A stretch of 64,000 nucleotides of DNA from Streptomyces sp. 130 (GTDB taxonomy: Bacteria > Actinomycetota > Actinomycetes > Streptomycetales > Streptomycetaceae). The translations under genes and the position numbers were made by a program. The DNA is taken from positions 62,001 through 126,000 of the forward strand of contig NZ_VJNO01000010.1 of assembly GCF_007096885.1 (NCBI RefSeq), written 5' to 3'. Below the pieces are notes generated by a model. The model saw only the letters and a program-made list of their open reading frames with translations, had not been told where the DNA came from and made no database searches. Positions 17,296 through 26,556 of the stretch are shown here, piece after piece (the first letter of the stretch is position 1; the number at the start of each line of letters is the position of its first letter).

Positions 17296-20200
17296 CGGCT
17301 TCCTGCGTCACCCCGCCAACGCGGCCCTGCGCGCGCACGCGGACGCCCCCGCCCTGCACGACGCCCTGCTGCGCCTCGTCTTCCGGCTCCTCTTCCTCTT
17401 CGTCGCCGAGGACCGCGGTGTCCTGCTGTCCCCGGACGCGACCGCCCGGGCCGGGGCGCGGTACGCGACGCACTTCTCCACGGCCCGCCTGCGGGCCCAC
17501 GCGCGCGGCCGTGCGGAGCACGGTGAGCTGTACCCTGCGCTGCGCGCCGTACTCGACGCCCTCGGTGACCCGGCCGGGGACCCCGCCCTCGGCCTGCCCG
17601 GTCTCGGCGGCCTCTTCACCGTCACGGAGGCCGACGCCCCGCTGCACGGGCTCGCCCTCTTCGACGAGGATCTGCTCAGCGCGGTGCGCCGGCTGGCCGA
17701 AGCCCCGGACCCGGAGACGCGGCGCGCCCGGGAGGTCGACTTCGGCCGCCTGGAAGCGGCGGAGGAGCTGGGGTCCGTCCACGAATCGCTCCTCCAGCTC
17801 GTGCCCCGGATCGACGCGGCGGACCGGTCCTTCGCGCTGGTCGGGGTGGCGGGCAACGCCCGTAAGACGTCCGGCTCCTACTACACCCCGGCCGCCCTCG
17901 TGGAGCGCCTGCTCGACACCGCCCTCGAACCCGTCCTCGACGCCGCCGCAGCGCGCGCCGAGGCGTCCGGCGCCGCCGGCCCGGACGAGGCCGCGGCCCG
18001 GGAGCTGCTCGCCCTCACCGTCTGCGATCCGGCCTGCGGCTCCGGCCACTTCCTGGTGGCGGCGGCCCGCCGCATCGCCCGGCGCCTCGCGGCCGCCCGC
18101 GGCCACACCGCCGAGCCGTACCGCGAGGCGCTCCGCGAGGTCGTCGCCCGCTGCCTGCACGGCGTGGACCTGGACCCGATGGCCGTCGAACTGACCAGAA
18201 TGGCCCTGTGGCTGGAGGCCCCGGAGCCCGGCCGGCCGCTCACCTTCCTCGACGCGCGCGTCAAGCACGGCAACGCCCTGATCGGCGCGGCGCCGGAGCT
18301 GCTGCGACGCGGCATCCCGGACACGGCGTTCACCCCGCTCGCCGGCGACGACCGCGCGCACGCCAGGGCCCTGAGGAAGCGGAACAGGGCCGAGCGGGAG
18401 GCCTCGTGCGGCCGGGCCGCCGCACCGGGGCGCGACGCCGCCGACGCCTGGTGCGCCGCGTTCCTGTGGCGCGGGACGGCGGACGCGCCGCCCGCCGTCA
18501 CCGACGCGGCCCTCCGCGACCCGCGGAGCGCGCCCCGGGCCACCCGCGAGGAGATCGCGCGGCTGCGGGAGCGGTACCGGTTCTTCCACTGGCACCTGGA
18601 GTTCCCCGAGGTCTTCGGCCCGGACGGCGCCGGCGGCTTCGACTGCGTCATCGGCAACCCGCCCTGGGAGCGCATCAAGCTCCAGGAGCAGGAGTTCTTC
18701 GCCCAGCACGACGCGGAGATCGCCGCCGCGAAGACCGCCGCCGCCCGCAAACGCCTGATCGCCGCCCTCAGGGAGGACCCGGAGCGGGCCGCCCTGCACA
18801 CCGCGTTCGAGGCGGCCAGGCGCACGGCGGAAGGGACGAGTCATTTCCTGCGCAACGGCGGACGGTATCCGCTCACCGGGCGGGGCGACATCAACACGTA
18901 CGCCGTCTTCGCCGAGGCGGGCCGCGCGCTGACCGGCCCGCGCGGCCGGATGGGCATGATCGTGCCGACCGGCATCGCCACGGACGCGACGACCCGCTTC
19001 TTCTTCAAGGACCTGGTCGACAGGGGTGCGCTCGCCGCCCTGTACGACTTCGAGAACGCCGCGCCCGTCTTCCCCGACGTCCACCGCTCGTTCAAATTCA
19101 GCATCCTGTCCCTGACCGGCCGGGCCCTGAGCGAACCCGCCGCCCGGTTCGCCTTCTTCCTCCGCGACCCGGCCGAACTCGACGAGCCGGAACGGGCGTT
19201 CGCGTTGACGCCCGAGGAGATCACCCTCCTCAACCCCAACACCGGCACCTGCCCGGTCTTCCGGACCCGCCGGGACGCCGAGATCACCCTGGGCGTCTAC
19301 GCGCGGCTGCCCGTCCTGATCAAGGAGGGGGACCCGGACGGCAACCCGTGGGGTGTCACCTTCGGCACGATGTTCCACATGGCCAACGACTCGCACCGCT
19401 TCCGCAGCCGCGAGGAGCTGACGGCCACCGGCTGGCAGGCGGCCGGAAACCACTATGTCAACGGCGACCGGGTCATGCTCCCGCTGTACGAGGCCAAGAT
19501 GGTCGACGCCTACAACCACCGCGCGGCCGACGTGGTCAGGAGCGCGACCGCCGTCAAGCGCCAGAACCAGCCCGCCTACCTGACACCCGACGCCTGGGCC
19601 TCCGCGTCCCGTCTCGCCGTTCCCGGCCACTGGGTGGACCGCGCCGAGACACCACCCGCCGCCCCGCCGGGCCGCCTCGCCTTCCTCCGGATCAGCAGCC
19701 CCACCAACCAGCGCACCATGATCTCCGCGATCCTGCCCCCGGCGGCGATCGGCGACTCCGTCTTCCTGCTGCACACCAGGAGCTCACGCGACAGCGCCGT
19801 CCTGGTGGCCCACTTCAACTCCTTCGTCTACGACTACGTCACCCGCCAGAAGGCCGCCGGCCTCAACCTCAACTTCTTCCACATCCGCCAACTCCCCGTC
19901 CTGCCGCCCGAGACCGTCCGCCGCCACACGGACTTCCTGATCCCGCGCGTCCTCGAACTCACCTTCACCGCGCACGACATGGCCCCCTTCGCCGCCGACC
20001 TGGGCGACGCGGACGGCCCGTTCCACTGGGACGAGGACCGCCGCCACCACATCCGCGCGGAACTCGACGCGTTCTTCTTCCGCCTGTACGGGATCGGCCG
20101 TGCCGACAGCGCGTACATCCTGGACACCTTCCCCATCGTGCGGCGCAGGGACGTGGCCCGGTACGGCGGCTACCGCACCAAGGACCTCGTCCTGGCCGCG

Positions 20201-20302
20201 TACGACCGCATGGCCGCCGCGGGCCTCGCGACGGGCGGCGCGTACACCTCACCGCTCAGCCCGCCACCGGGTGCCGGACCCCGGCACCGGTGCCGCGCGT
20301 GA
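17219..20302 (+). CDS. Eco57I-like DNA methyltransferase / restriction-modification protein, probably N-terminally truncated
   Basis: A 1,027-residue frame with an adenine-type methyltransferase core. SAM-binding motif I VCDPACGSGHF is at residues 268-278, and catalytic motif IV NPPW at 480-483. A long C-terminal region with the target-recognition-like part follows (RLAFLRISSPTNQ, NLNFFHIRQLPV). The N-terminal RLRKGVRAALTILGTGFLRHPAN matches what I recall as an internal segment, about 290-300 residues in, of the larger Streptomyces Eco57I-like proteins. The upstream part is absent here and replaced by a 101-bp duplication. ATG 17219 overlaps the TGA of the small upstream frame. Solitary: no endonuclease, helicase or BREX/DISARM partner is nearby. 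It may be a decaying gene or a shortened methylase; the domain call is firm, activity is not. Confidence 0.82.
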   Translation: MSALASCRTPGRLRKGVRAALTILGTGFLRHPANAALRAHADAPALHDALLRLVFRLLFLFVAEDRGVLLSPDATARAGARYATHFSTARLRAHARGRAEHGELYPALRAVLDALGDPAGDPALGLPGLGGLFTVTEADAPLHGLALFDEDLLSAVRRLAEAPDPETRRAREVDFGRLEAAEELGSVHESLLQLVPRIDAADRSFALVGVAGNARKTSGSYYTPAALVERLLDTALEPVLDAAAARAEASGAAGPDEAAARELLALTVCDPACGSGHFLVAAARRIARRLAAARGHTAEPYREALREVVARCLHGVDLDPMAVELTRMALWLEAPEPGRPLTFLDARVKHGNALIGAAPELLRRGIPDTAFTPLAGDDRAHARALRKRNRAEREASCGRAAAPGRDAADAWCAAFLWRGTADAPPAVTDAALRDPRSAPRATREEIARLRERYRFFHWHLEFPEVFGPDGAGGFDCVIGNPPWERIKLQEQEFFAQHDAEIAAAKTAAARKRLIAALREDPERAALHTAFEAARRTAEGTSHFLRNGGRYPLTGRGDINTYAVFAEAGRALTGPRGRMGMIVPTGIATDATTRFFFKDLVDRGALAALYDFENAAPVFPDVHRSFKFSILSLTGRALSEPAARFAFFLRDPAELDEPERAFALTPEEITLLNPNTGTCPVFRTRRDAEITLGVYARLPVLIKEGDPDGNPWGVTFGTMFHMANDSHRFRSREELTATGWQAAGNHYVNGDRVMLPLYEAKMVDAYNHRAADVVRSATAVKRQNQPAYLTPDAWASASRLAVPGHWVDRAETPPAAPPGRLAFLRISSPTNQRTMISAILPPAAIGDSVFLLHTRSSRDSAVLVAHFNSFVYDYVTRQKAAGLNLNFFHIRQLPVLPPETVRRHTDFLIPRVLELTFTAHDMAPFAADLGDADGPFHWDEDRRHHIRAELDAFFFRLYGIGRADSAYILDTFPIVRRRDVARYGGYRTKDLVLAAYDRMAAAGLATGGAYTSPLSPPPGAGPRHRCRA

Positions 20303-20529
20303 TCTCCGCGAGCACGTCGTGACAGGCCCGGTGCCGCCGCCGCGCACGGCCGGCCGGGCGGTGTGCCCGGGCCCGGGGAATGGTTCCGGCCCCGGCGGGT
20401 AGGTTCGCCGACTGTTCCGCCCGGTGTCACTCCGCGCACACCGCAAGGGCCTTACGCGCGGACCGGCGGGACTGGAACACTCCAGACGCCCTCCACCCCG
20501 CATCCCCCCACCGCGAAGGCTTTCCTCCC

Positions 20530-22596
20530 ATGGCAGACATCGACCGCCGCCGGCTCCTGAAGCTCGCCGGGGGCTCCGTCGCCCTCACCGCCCTGTCGAG
20601 CAGCATCGCCCGCGCCGCGTCCCTCCCCGCGCGCGTGCGTACGGGCACCATCGAGGACGTCGAGCACATCGTCGTCCTGATGCAGGAGAATCGTTCCTTC
20701 GATCATTACTTCGGGACGATGAGGGGCGTGCGCGGCTACGGCGACCCGCGCCCCGTCACGCTCCCCAGCGGCAAACCGGTGTGGCACCAGACGGACGCGG
20801 CCGGCCGGGAGGTGCTGCCGTTCCGGCCGCCGGCCGACAAGCTCGGCATGCAGTTCCTCCAGGACCTGAACCACGACTGGGCGGGCGGCCACCGGGCGTT
20901 CAACAAGGGGGCCTACGACCAGTGGGTGCCCGCCAAGACGGCGACCACGATGGCCCACCTCACCCGGGACGACATCCCGTTCCACTACGCGCTCGCCGAC
21001 GCGTTCACCGTCTGCGACGCGTACCACTGCTCGTTCATCGGCTCGACCGACCCCAACCGCTACTACCTGTGGAGCGGGTACACCGGCAACGACGGCGCCG
21101 GCGGCGGACCCGAGCTGGGCAACGACGAGCGGGGGTACGGCTGGACGACCTACCCGGAGCGCCTGGAGGAGGCCGGGGTGTCGTGGAAGGTGTACCAGGA
21201 CGTCGGCGACGGGCTGGACGCCGCCGGGTCCTGGGGCTGGATCGGGGACGCCTACCGGGGCACGTACGGCGACAACTCGCTGCTGTACTTCGACTCCTAC
21301 CGGGACGCCCGGCCCGGTGACCCGCTGTACGACAAGGCCCGCACCGGCAGTGACGTGCGGAACGGGGGCGGCCTGCTGGACGACCTGAAGGCCGACATCG
21401 AGGCCGGCACGCTGCCCTCGGTGTCCTGGATCGTGGCGCCCGAGGCGTACAGCGAACACCCCAACTGGCCCGCCAACTACGGCGCCCGGTACATCGCGCG
21501 GGTGCTGGACGCACTGACCGCCGACCCGGAGGTCTGGGGCCGCACCGCCCTGTTCATCACCTACGACGAGAACGACGGGTTCTTCGACCACGTCGTGCCG
21601 CCGTACGTCCCGTCCGGGCCCGCGCAGGGGCTGTCCACCGTGGAGACCGCCGCCGACTACTTCCCGGGCGACCTGCGCTACACGGCGGGACCGTACGGCC
21701 TCGGCCAGCGGGTGCCGATGACCGTGGTGTCGCCGTGGAGCACCGGCGGCTACGTCTGCTCGGAGGTCTTCGACCACACCTCCGTCATCCGGTTCATGGA
21801 GCGGCGCTTCGGGGTCCGCGAGCCGAACATCTCGCCCTGGCGGCGGGCCGTCTGCGGCGACCTGACCTCCGCCTTCGACTTCCGGCGTACGGACCCCTCG
21901 GCGCCCGGTCTGCCGTCCACCGCCGGCTACGAGCCGCCGGACGGCGACCGGCACCCCGACTACCGGCCCCTGCCGCCCGCCACCGGCGCGGTGCCGAAGC
22001 AGGAGCCCGGGGTGCGTCCCACCCGCCCGCTGCCCTACGCCCCGCTGGTGGACGGCGCCGCCGACCCGGCCGCCGGCACCTTCCGGCTCACCTTCGGCGG
22101 GGGAGCGGCGGCCGGGGCGCAGTTCCTCGTGACGTCCGGCAACCGCACGGACGGGCCCTGGACCTACACCACGCACGCGGGCGCCTCCGTGGCGGACACC
22201 TGGAACACCGCGTACTCCAAGGGCGTCACCGACCTCACCGTCCACGGCCCGAACGGCTTCCTGCGCTCGTTCCGCGGCCCCGGCAAGGCCGCAGGCCCCG
22301 AGGTGACGGCCCGCCACAACGCGGCGACGGGCAACCTCGAACTCACGCTCGCCCACACCGGCACCGGCTCCGTCCGGCTGACCGTGCGCAGCGCCGCCGC
22401 CTACGGGGGAGAGGTGTGGACGTTCGCCGTGCGCGCGGGCCGGACCGTGACGCACACGGTCGACCTGCGCCGCAGCGGGCGCTGGTACGACATCACCGTC
22501 ACGAGCGACGCGGACGCCGCCTTCCTGCGGCGCTTCGCGGGGCACGTCGAGACGGGCGAGCCCGGGGTGAGCGATCCGGGGTTGCGCACCGGGTGA
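20530..22596 (+). CDS. Phosphocholine-specific phospholipase C (Tat-exported)
   Basis: A 688-residue secreted phosphoesterase that would cleave phosphatidylcholine to diacylglycerol and phosphocholine. The Tat signal is RRR at residues 6-8 with an Ala-rich segment ending ARA at about residue 29. The active-site region MQENRSFDHYFGTMRGVRGY (50-69) is the family hallmark; further conserved parts are YDENDGFFDHVVPP and QRVPMTVVSPWS. Two beta-sandwich C-terminal domains (DUF756 type) follow from about residue 500. It stands alone with 227 bases upstream. Acid phosphatase activity is the main alternative within this family. Confidence 0.92.
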   Translation: MADIDRRRLLKLAGGSVALTALSSSIARAASLPARVRTGTIEDVEHIVVLMQENRSFDHYFGTMRGVRGYGDPRPVTLPSGKPVWHQTDAAGREVLPFRPPADKLGMQFLQDLNHDWAGGHRAFNKGAYDQWVPAKTATTMAHLTRDDIPFHYALADAFTVCDAYHCSFIGSTDPNRYYLWSGYTGNDGAGGGPELGNDERGYGWTTYPERLEEAGVSWKVYQDVGDGLDAAGSWGWIGDAYRGTYGDNSLLYFDSYRDARPGDPLYDKARTGSDVRNGGGLLDDLKADIEAGTLPSVSWIVAPEAYSEHPNWPANYGARYIARVLDALTADPEVWGRTALFITYDENDGFFDHVVPPYVPSGPAQGLSTVETAADYFPGDLRYTAGPYGLGQRVPMTVVSPWSTGGYVCSEVFDHTSVIRFMERRFGVREPNISPWRRAVCGDLTSAFDFRRTDPSAPGLPSTAGYEPPDGDRHPDYRPLPPATGAVPKQEPGVRPTRPLPYAPLVDGAADPAAGTFRLTFGGGAAAGAQFLVTSGNRTDGPWTYTTHAGASVADTWNTAYSKGVTDLTVHGPNGFLRSFRGPGKAAGPEVTARHNAATGNLELTLAHTGTGSVRLTVRSAAAYGGEVWTFAVRAGRTVTHTVDLRRSGRWYDITVTSDADAAFLRRFAGHVETGEPGVSDPGLRTG

Positions 22597-22744
22597 GGCT
22601 CGGCGCGGGCCGGCCGGTGCGGCCGTCCACCGTTCGGGATTGATCGCGAATGACCATCCTGCTGCACATAAAATCCTTATAGTGGGCGGGAGTTGACCGC
22701 GTGATCTTGGCGCGTGCAGTCGTCCGCCACAGGAGTCAGGATTC

Positions 22745-24040
22745 ATGACGCGCCCCTCCCCGGCCGAGTCCGCGCCGGCGTCCCCGAACGCCCCGTCCGG
22801 CTGCCCGGCCCACGCCGGCGCCGTGCCGCTCTGGGGACCCGGCTTCCAGGCCGAGCCCCAGGGCGTCTACCGCGCGATGCGCCGCGACCACGGGCCGGTC
22901 GTCCCCGTGCAGCTGCCCGGCGGCTTCCCGGCCTGGCTGGTCATCGGATACCGGGAGCTGCACCGGGTCACCAGCGACGGCGAGCTGTTCCCGCGCGACG
23001 TCGGCCTGTGGAACCAGTGGCCGAACGTCCCCGACGACTGGCCCCTGCTGCCGATGGTCGGGCGGCCCCTGCCGTCCATCTACTTCAGCGCGGGCGAGGA
23101 GCACCTGCGGCACGCGCGCATGGTCACCCCCGCCCTCGAAGCGGCCGACCCGTTCCGCATCCGCCGGCTCTGCGAGCAACTGGCCGACCGGCTGCTCGAC
23201 GCGGTGTGCGCCCGGGGCACCGCCGACCTCGTCGCGGAGTTCTGCGAGCCCCTGCCCGTGCTCGTCCTCGCCCGGCTCGTCGGATTCCCCGACGAGGAGG
23301 GCGCCGCCATCGCCCGCGTCCTGAAGGACCTCGCGGACGGCGGGCCGCAGGCGCAGAGCGCCCATCAGCGGTTCGGGGAGCACATGGCCCGGCTGCTCGC
23401 CGCGAAGCGGGCCGCGCCGGGGGACGACGTGACCTCCCGGATGCTGGACTTCCCCGAGGAGTTCACCGACGAGGAGTACACCCTCGACCTGATGGCCGTC
23501 ACGGCCGCCGGGCACCTCCCGACCGCCGACTGGATCAGCAACTCGGTCCGGCTGATGCTCACCGAGGACGAGTTCGCCGACTCCATGGCCGGCGGCCGGC
23601 GCAGCGTCGGCGAGGCCATGAACGAGGTGCTGTGGGAGGACACCCCCACCCAGATCCTGGCCGGCCGCTGGGCGGCGCGCGACACCCAGCTGGGCGGGCA
23701 GCGCATCGGGGCCGGGGACATGCTCCTCCTCGGGCTCGGCGCCGCCAACACCGACCCGCTGATCCGCCAGGGCGTCTCCGGCGGCGCGGGCCCCGCCCAG
23801 GGCGGCAACGGCGCGCACCTCGCCTTCAGTCACGGCGAGTACCGCTGCCCGTTCCCCGCCCAGGAGATCGCCGAGATCATCGCCAGGACCGGCATCGAGG
23901 TGCTGCTCGACCGGCTGCCCGACCTCCGGCTCGACGTCGCCGTCGAGGACCTGGTCCGCCGGCCCTCCCCCTTCCTGCGCGGCAACACCACCCTCCCCGT
24001 CCGGTTCACCCCCGTACGCACGACAGGAGACCTCTCGTGA
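22745..24040 (+). CDS. Cytochrome P450 lacking the ExxR motif (CYP157-like)
   Basis: A 431-residue P450. The heme-ligand loop is HLAFSHGEYRCPF with Cys368, and the PERF-like part is reduced. At the K-helix, where nearly all P450s have ExxR, the sequence is NEVLW (293-297), with no Arg at the expected place. The I-helix AGHLPTADW lacks the usual Thr-containing signature. Loss of ExxR is documented in the Streptomyces CYP157 family, whose genes pair with CYP154 genes. Here the stop overlaps the GTG of a normal P450 (GTGA), so the pair is translationally coupled. Function is unknown; no ferredoxin gene is adjacent. Confidence 0.88.
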   Translation: MTRPSPAESAPASPNAPSGCPAHAGAVPLWGPGFQAEPQGVYRAMRRDHGPVVPVQLPGGFPAWLVIGYRELHRVTSDGELFPRDVGLWNQWPNVPDDWPLLPMVGRPLPSIYFSAGEEHLRHARMVTPALEAADPFRIRRLCEQLADRLLDAVCARGTADLVAEFCEPLPVLVLARLVGFPDEEGAAIARVLKDLADGGPQAQSAHQRFGEHMARLLAAKRAAPGDDVTSRMLDFPEEFTDEEYTLDLMAVTAAGHLPTADWISNSVRLMLTEDEFADSMAGGRRSVGEAMNEVLWEDTPTQILAGRWAARDTQLGGQRIGAGDMLLLGLGAANTDPLIRQGVSGGAGPAQGGNGAHLAFSHGEYRCPFPAQEIAEIIARTGIEVLLDRLPDLRLDVAVEDLVRRPSPFLRGNTTLPVRFTPVRTTGDLS

Positions 24041-25287
24041 ACTGCCCCCACGCCGCCCAGGCGGCCCAGCAGGGTGCCACCGTCGTCATCGACCCCCTGG
24101 TGCGGGACCTCGACGGCGAGACCGCGCGGCTGCGCGACGCCGGACCGCTGGCCCGGATCGAACTCCTCGGCGTGCCGGCGTGGACCCTCACCCGGCACGC
24201 GGACGCCCGGCGGCTCCTGGTCGACCCGCGCCTGGTCAAGGACATCAACGCCTGGGGGCTCTGGCGGAGCGGCGAGGTGACGCACGCCTGGCCGCTCATC
24301 GGCATGATCGACGCCGGGCGGTCCATGTTCACCGTCGACGGCGCGGAGCACCGCAGGCTGCGCACCAAGACCTCCCAGGCGCTCACGCCCCGCCGCCTGG
24401 AGGCGATCCGCCCCGACATCGAGAAGTTCACCGCCGAGCTGCTGGACGCGCTGGAGGAGGGCGGCCGGGACGGGGCGGTGGTCGACCTCAAGTCGGTGTT
24501 CGCCCAGCCGCTGCCCATGCGGGTCGTCGGGATGCTGATGGGGGTCGACCCGGCGGAGAACGCCATGCTGACCCGTCAGTACAAGGCGTTCTTCTCCATG
24601 CTCACCCCGCAGGACGAGCGGCTCGCGCTCCTCGCCGACCTGGACGTCTTCTACGCCGGACTCGTACGGGAGAAGACCGCGCACCCCACCGACGACCTGA
24701 CGTCCGCGCTGATCCTGGCCGAGGAGGGCGGCGAGCCGCTGACCGAGGAGGAGGTCATCGGCAACCTCAAGGCGATGGTCGCCGCCGGGCACGAAACCAC
24801 GATCGGGCTCATCCTCAACGCCGTACGCGCCCTGCTCGCCCACCCCGACCAGCTGCGGATGGTCCTCGACGGCGAGGTGTCCTGGGACACCGTCATCGAG
24901 GAGACCCTGCGCTGGGACACCCCGACCACCCATCTGCTCATGCGGTTCGCCACCGAGGACATCCAGGTCGGCGACGCCGTCATCGCCAAGGGCGAGGGCG
25001 TGGTGATCTCCTACCGGGTGATCGGCCGCGACCCCGGGCAACACGGCCCCGACGCCGACGCGTTCGACATCACCCGCCCCACCCCGATCCGGCACATCAC
25101 CTTCGGGCACGGCCCGCACATCTGCCCCGGCGCGGCGCTCTCCCGGGTCGAGGCGGGCATCGCCCTCCCGGCGCTCTTCGCGCGCTTCCCGGATCTGCGG
25201 CTCGCGATCCCCGACGCGGAGCTGCGCAACCTCCCGGTGATGACGCAGAACGACATGGAGTCCTTCCCCGTCCTGCTGGGCGGCTGA
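24037..25287 (+). CDS. Cytochrome P450 (CYP154-like)
   Basis: A 416-residue P450 with all canonical elements: I-helix AAGHETT, ExxR at Glu289-Arg292 in EETLRW, and heme loop FGHGPHICPG with Cys363. The GTG start has AGGAGA upstream and overlaps the stop of the preceding P450. CYP154 enzymes hydroxylate steroids, macrolide-type and other substrates, usually with electrons from ferredoxins encoded elsewhere. The paired arrangement with an ExxR-less P450 suggests that the two proteins work together, perhaps as a heteromer, but this is inference. Confidence 0.9.
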   Translation: MNCPHAAQAAQQGATVVIDPLVRDLDGETARLRDAGPLARIELLGVPAWTLTRHADARRLLVDPRLVKDINAWGLWRSGEVTHAWPLIGMIDAGRSMFTVDGAEHRRLRTKTSQALTPRRLEAIRPDIEKFTAELLDALEEGGRDGAVVDLKSVFAQPLPMRVVGMLMGVDPAENAMLTRQYKAFFSMLTPQDERLALLADLDVFYAGLVREKTAHPTDDLTSALILAEEGGEPLTEEEVIGNLKAMVAAGHETTIGLILNAVRALLAHPDQLRMVLDGEVSWDTVIEETLRWDTPTTHLLMRFATEDIQVGDAVIAKGEGVVISYRVIGRDPGQHGPDADAFDITRPTPIRHITFGHGPHICPGAALSRVEAGIALPALFARFPDLRLAIPDAELRNLPVMTQNDMESFPVLLGG

Positions 25288-25350
25288 GCCGGTCCGACGG
25301 GGGAGCGGCCGGCGGGCATATCGTTGCGGTGACCCGAGGCGCTCCCCGAG

Positions 25351-25364
25351 TCGAAGCGCTTCGA
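25351..25364. promoter_or_regulatory. LacI-family operator O1 (TCGAAGCGCTTCGA)
   Basis: A perfect 14-bp palindrome, upstream of the -35 box of the LacI gene. The centre AGCGCT and symmetry fit LacI/CebR-type operators. The same sequence recurs at the importer and GH3 promoters. Confidence 0.85.
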
Positions 25365-25372
25365 CAGTGGTC

Positions 25373-25401
25373 TGGACATGCCGTCACGGCAGAGCTAGGC
25401 T
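25373..25401 (+). promoter_or_regulatory. Predicted promoter of the LacI-family gene
   Basis: TGGACA (25373-25378) and TAGGCT (25396-25401) are separated by exactly 17 bases and resemble housekeeping -35/-10 boxes. Operators lie on both sides, which suits repression by looping or joint occupancy. Confidence 0.55.
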
Positions 25402-25439
25402 CGCGCTGTCTCTCCACGTCACGGGTGGAGAGAGCGGAG

Positions 25440-25452
25440 TCGAAGCGCTTCG
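25440..25452. promoter_or_regulatory. LacI-family operator O2 (TCGAAGCGCTTCG)
   Basis: Second copy of the palindrome, one base short of perfect at its right end, 27 bases before the LacI start codon. It would lie in the 5' untranslated region if transcription starts near 25408. Confidence 0.85.
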
Positions 25453-25479
25453 CCACATCTGACCGTGAGGGAGAGCCGC

Positions 25480-26487
25480 ATGGTCACCCTGGCCGAGGTC
25501 GCGCAGCACGCCGGAGTCTCCGCGAGCACGGTGAGCTACGTCCTCAGCGGGAAGCGCTCCATCTCCGTCGCCACCCGCGAGCGCGTCGAGCAGAGCATCC
25601 AGCAGCTCGGCTACCACCCCAACGCAGGCGCCCGGGCGCTCGCCAGCAGCCGGTCGAACATCATCGCGCTGATGGTCCCGCTGCGCACCGACATGTACGT
25701 GCCCGTGATGATGGAGATCGCCATCGCGGTCGCCACCACCGCCCGCACCCACGGCTACGACGTCCTCCTCCTCACCGGTGAGGAGGGCCCCGCCGCGGTG
25801 CGGCGGATCGCCGGCAGCTCGCTGGCCGACGCGATGATCCTGATGGACGTGGAGCTGCACGACGAACGGCTCCCCCTGCTCCGGGAGACCGACCGGGCCG
25901 CCGTGCTCATCGGCCTGCCCGCCGACACCGCCGGACTGACCTGCGTGGACCTCGACTTCGAGGCGACCGGGGCGCTCTGCGTGGAGCACCTGGCCGGCCT
26001 CGGGCACCGCGAGATCGCCGTCATCGGCGAGGCCGCCGCGGTCTACGAGCGCCACACCGGATTCGCCGAGCGGACCGTCGACGGCATACGCGCCAAGGCG
26101 CAGGAGACCGGTGTGCGCGTCCTGCACCGGCCCTGCGAGGGCGGGTACGCGGCGATGGCCCAGACCCTGTCCCGGATATTCGACGAGCGCCCCGGCACCA
26201 CCGGCTTCATCGTGCAGAACGAGGCGGCCGTGGAGCCCCTGCTCAACCTGCTGCGCCAGCAGGGCCGGGCCGTCCCCGAAGACGTGTCGGTGGTGGCGAT
26301 CTGCCCCGAGCAGGTGGCCACCCAGGCGTCGGTGCGGCTGACCTCCGTCGCCATACCGGCCCAGGAGATGGGCCGTCGCTCCGTCGAACACGTCGTCGCC
26401 AAGCTGTCCGGCCGGGGCAAGGACGAAGTCGAGCTCCTGGCACCGGAACTGACGGTACGTGAGAGCACCGGGCCCGCCCCGGTGTGA
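25480..26487 (+). CDS. LacI family transcriptional regulator of the xyloglucan-type locus
   Basis: A 335-residue LacI repressor. The helix-turn-helix is at residues 2-22 (VTLAEVAQHAGVSASTVSYVLSG), with the hinge helix NAGARALASSRS near residue 50. A periplasmic-binding-protein-like sensor domain follows. ATG 25480 has GGGAG six bases upstream; GTG 25465 is a possible longer start. Two copies of its probable operator flank its own promoter, and single copies sit at the divergent importer/GH3 promoters 9 kb away. It is convergent with the GH95 gene. The inducer is probably an oligosaccharide or its breakdown product. Confidence 0.93.
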   Translation: MVTLAEVAQHAGVSASTVSYVLSGKRSISVATRERVEQSIQQLGYHPNAGARALASSRSNIIALMVPLRTDMYVPVMMEIAIAVATTARTHGYDVLLLTGEEGPAAVRRIAGSSLADAMILMDVELHDERLPLLRETDRAAVLIGLPADTAGLTCVDLDFEATGALCVEHLAGLGHREIAVIGEAAAVYERHTGFAERTVDGIRAKAQETGVRVLHRPCEGGYAAMAQTLSRIFDERPGTTGFIVQNEAAVEPLLNLLRQQGRAVPEDVSVVAICPEQVATQASVRLTSVAIPAQEMGRRSVEHVVAKLSGRGKDEVELLAPELTVRESTGPAPV

Positions 26488-26491
26488 CGCA

Positions 26492-26549
26492 CGGGCAGGC
26501 CCCAGGGCCTGCCCGGCGGATCTTCGTGGGCCCGCTGAAGATCCGCCGG
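26492..26549. terminator. Double hairpin terminator between convergent LacI and GH95 genes
   Basis: Two adjacent stems. The first pairs CGGGCAGGCC (26492-26501) with GGCCTGCCCG (26506-26515). The second pairs CCGGCGGATCTTC (26513-26525) with GAAGATCCGCCGG (26537-26549). They share three bases, so they may be alternatives. The position between two converging stops suits a bidirectional terminator. Confidence 0.75.
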
Positions 26550-26556
26550 ACAGGCC

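Noticed and set aside
17219..20302. Methylase as part of a BREX, DISARM or other defence island
   Set aside because: No PglZ, helicase, phospholipase-D, ATPase or endonuclease gene lies within the window; neighbours are a two-component system and a secreted phospholipase.
20452..22746. 764-codon minus-strand frame opposite the phospholipase C
   Set aside because: Low-complexity Val/Gly/Arg-rich product with no motif; phospholipase reading is clear.
22745..25287. P450 pair as a secondary-metabolite cluster
   Set aside because: No polyketide, peptide, terpene or other core biosynthetic gene occurs nearby.
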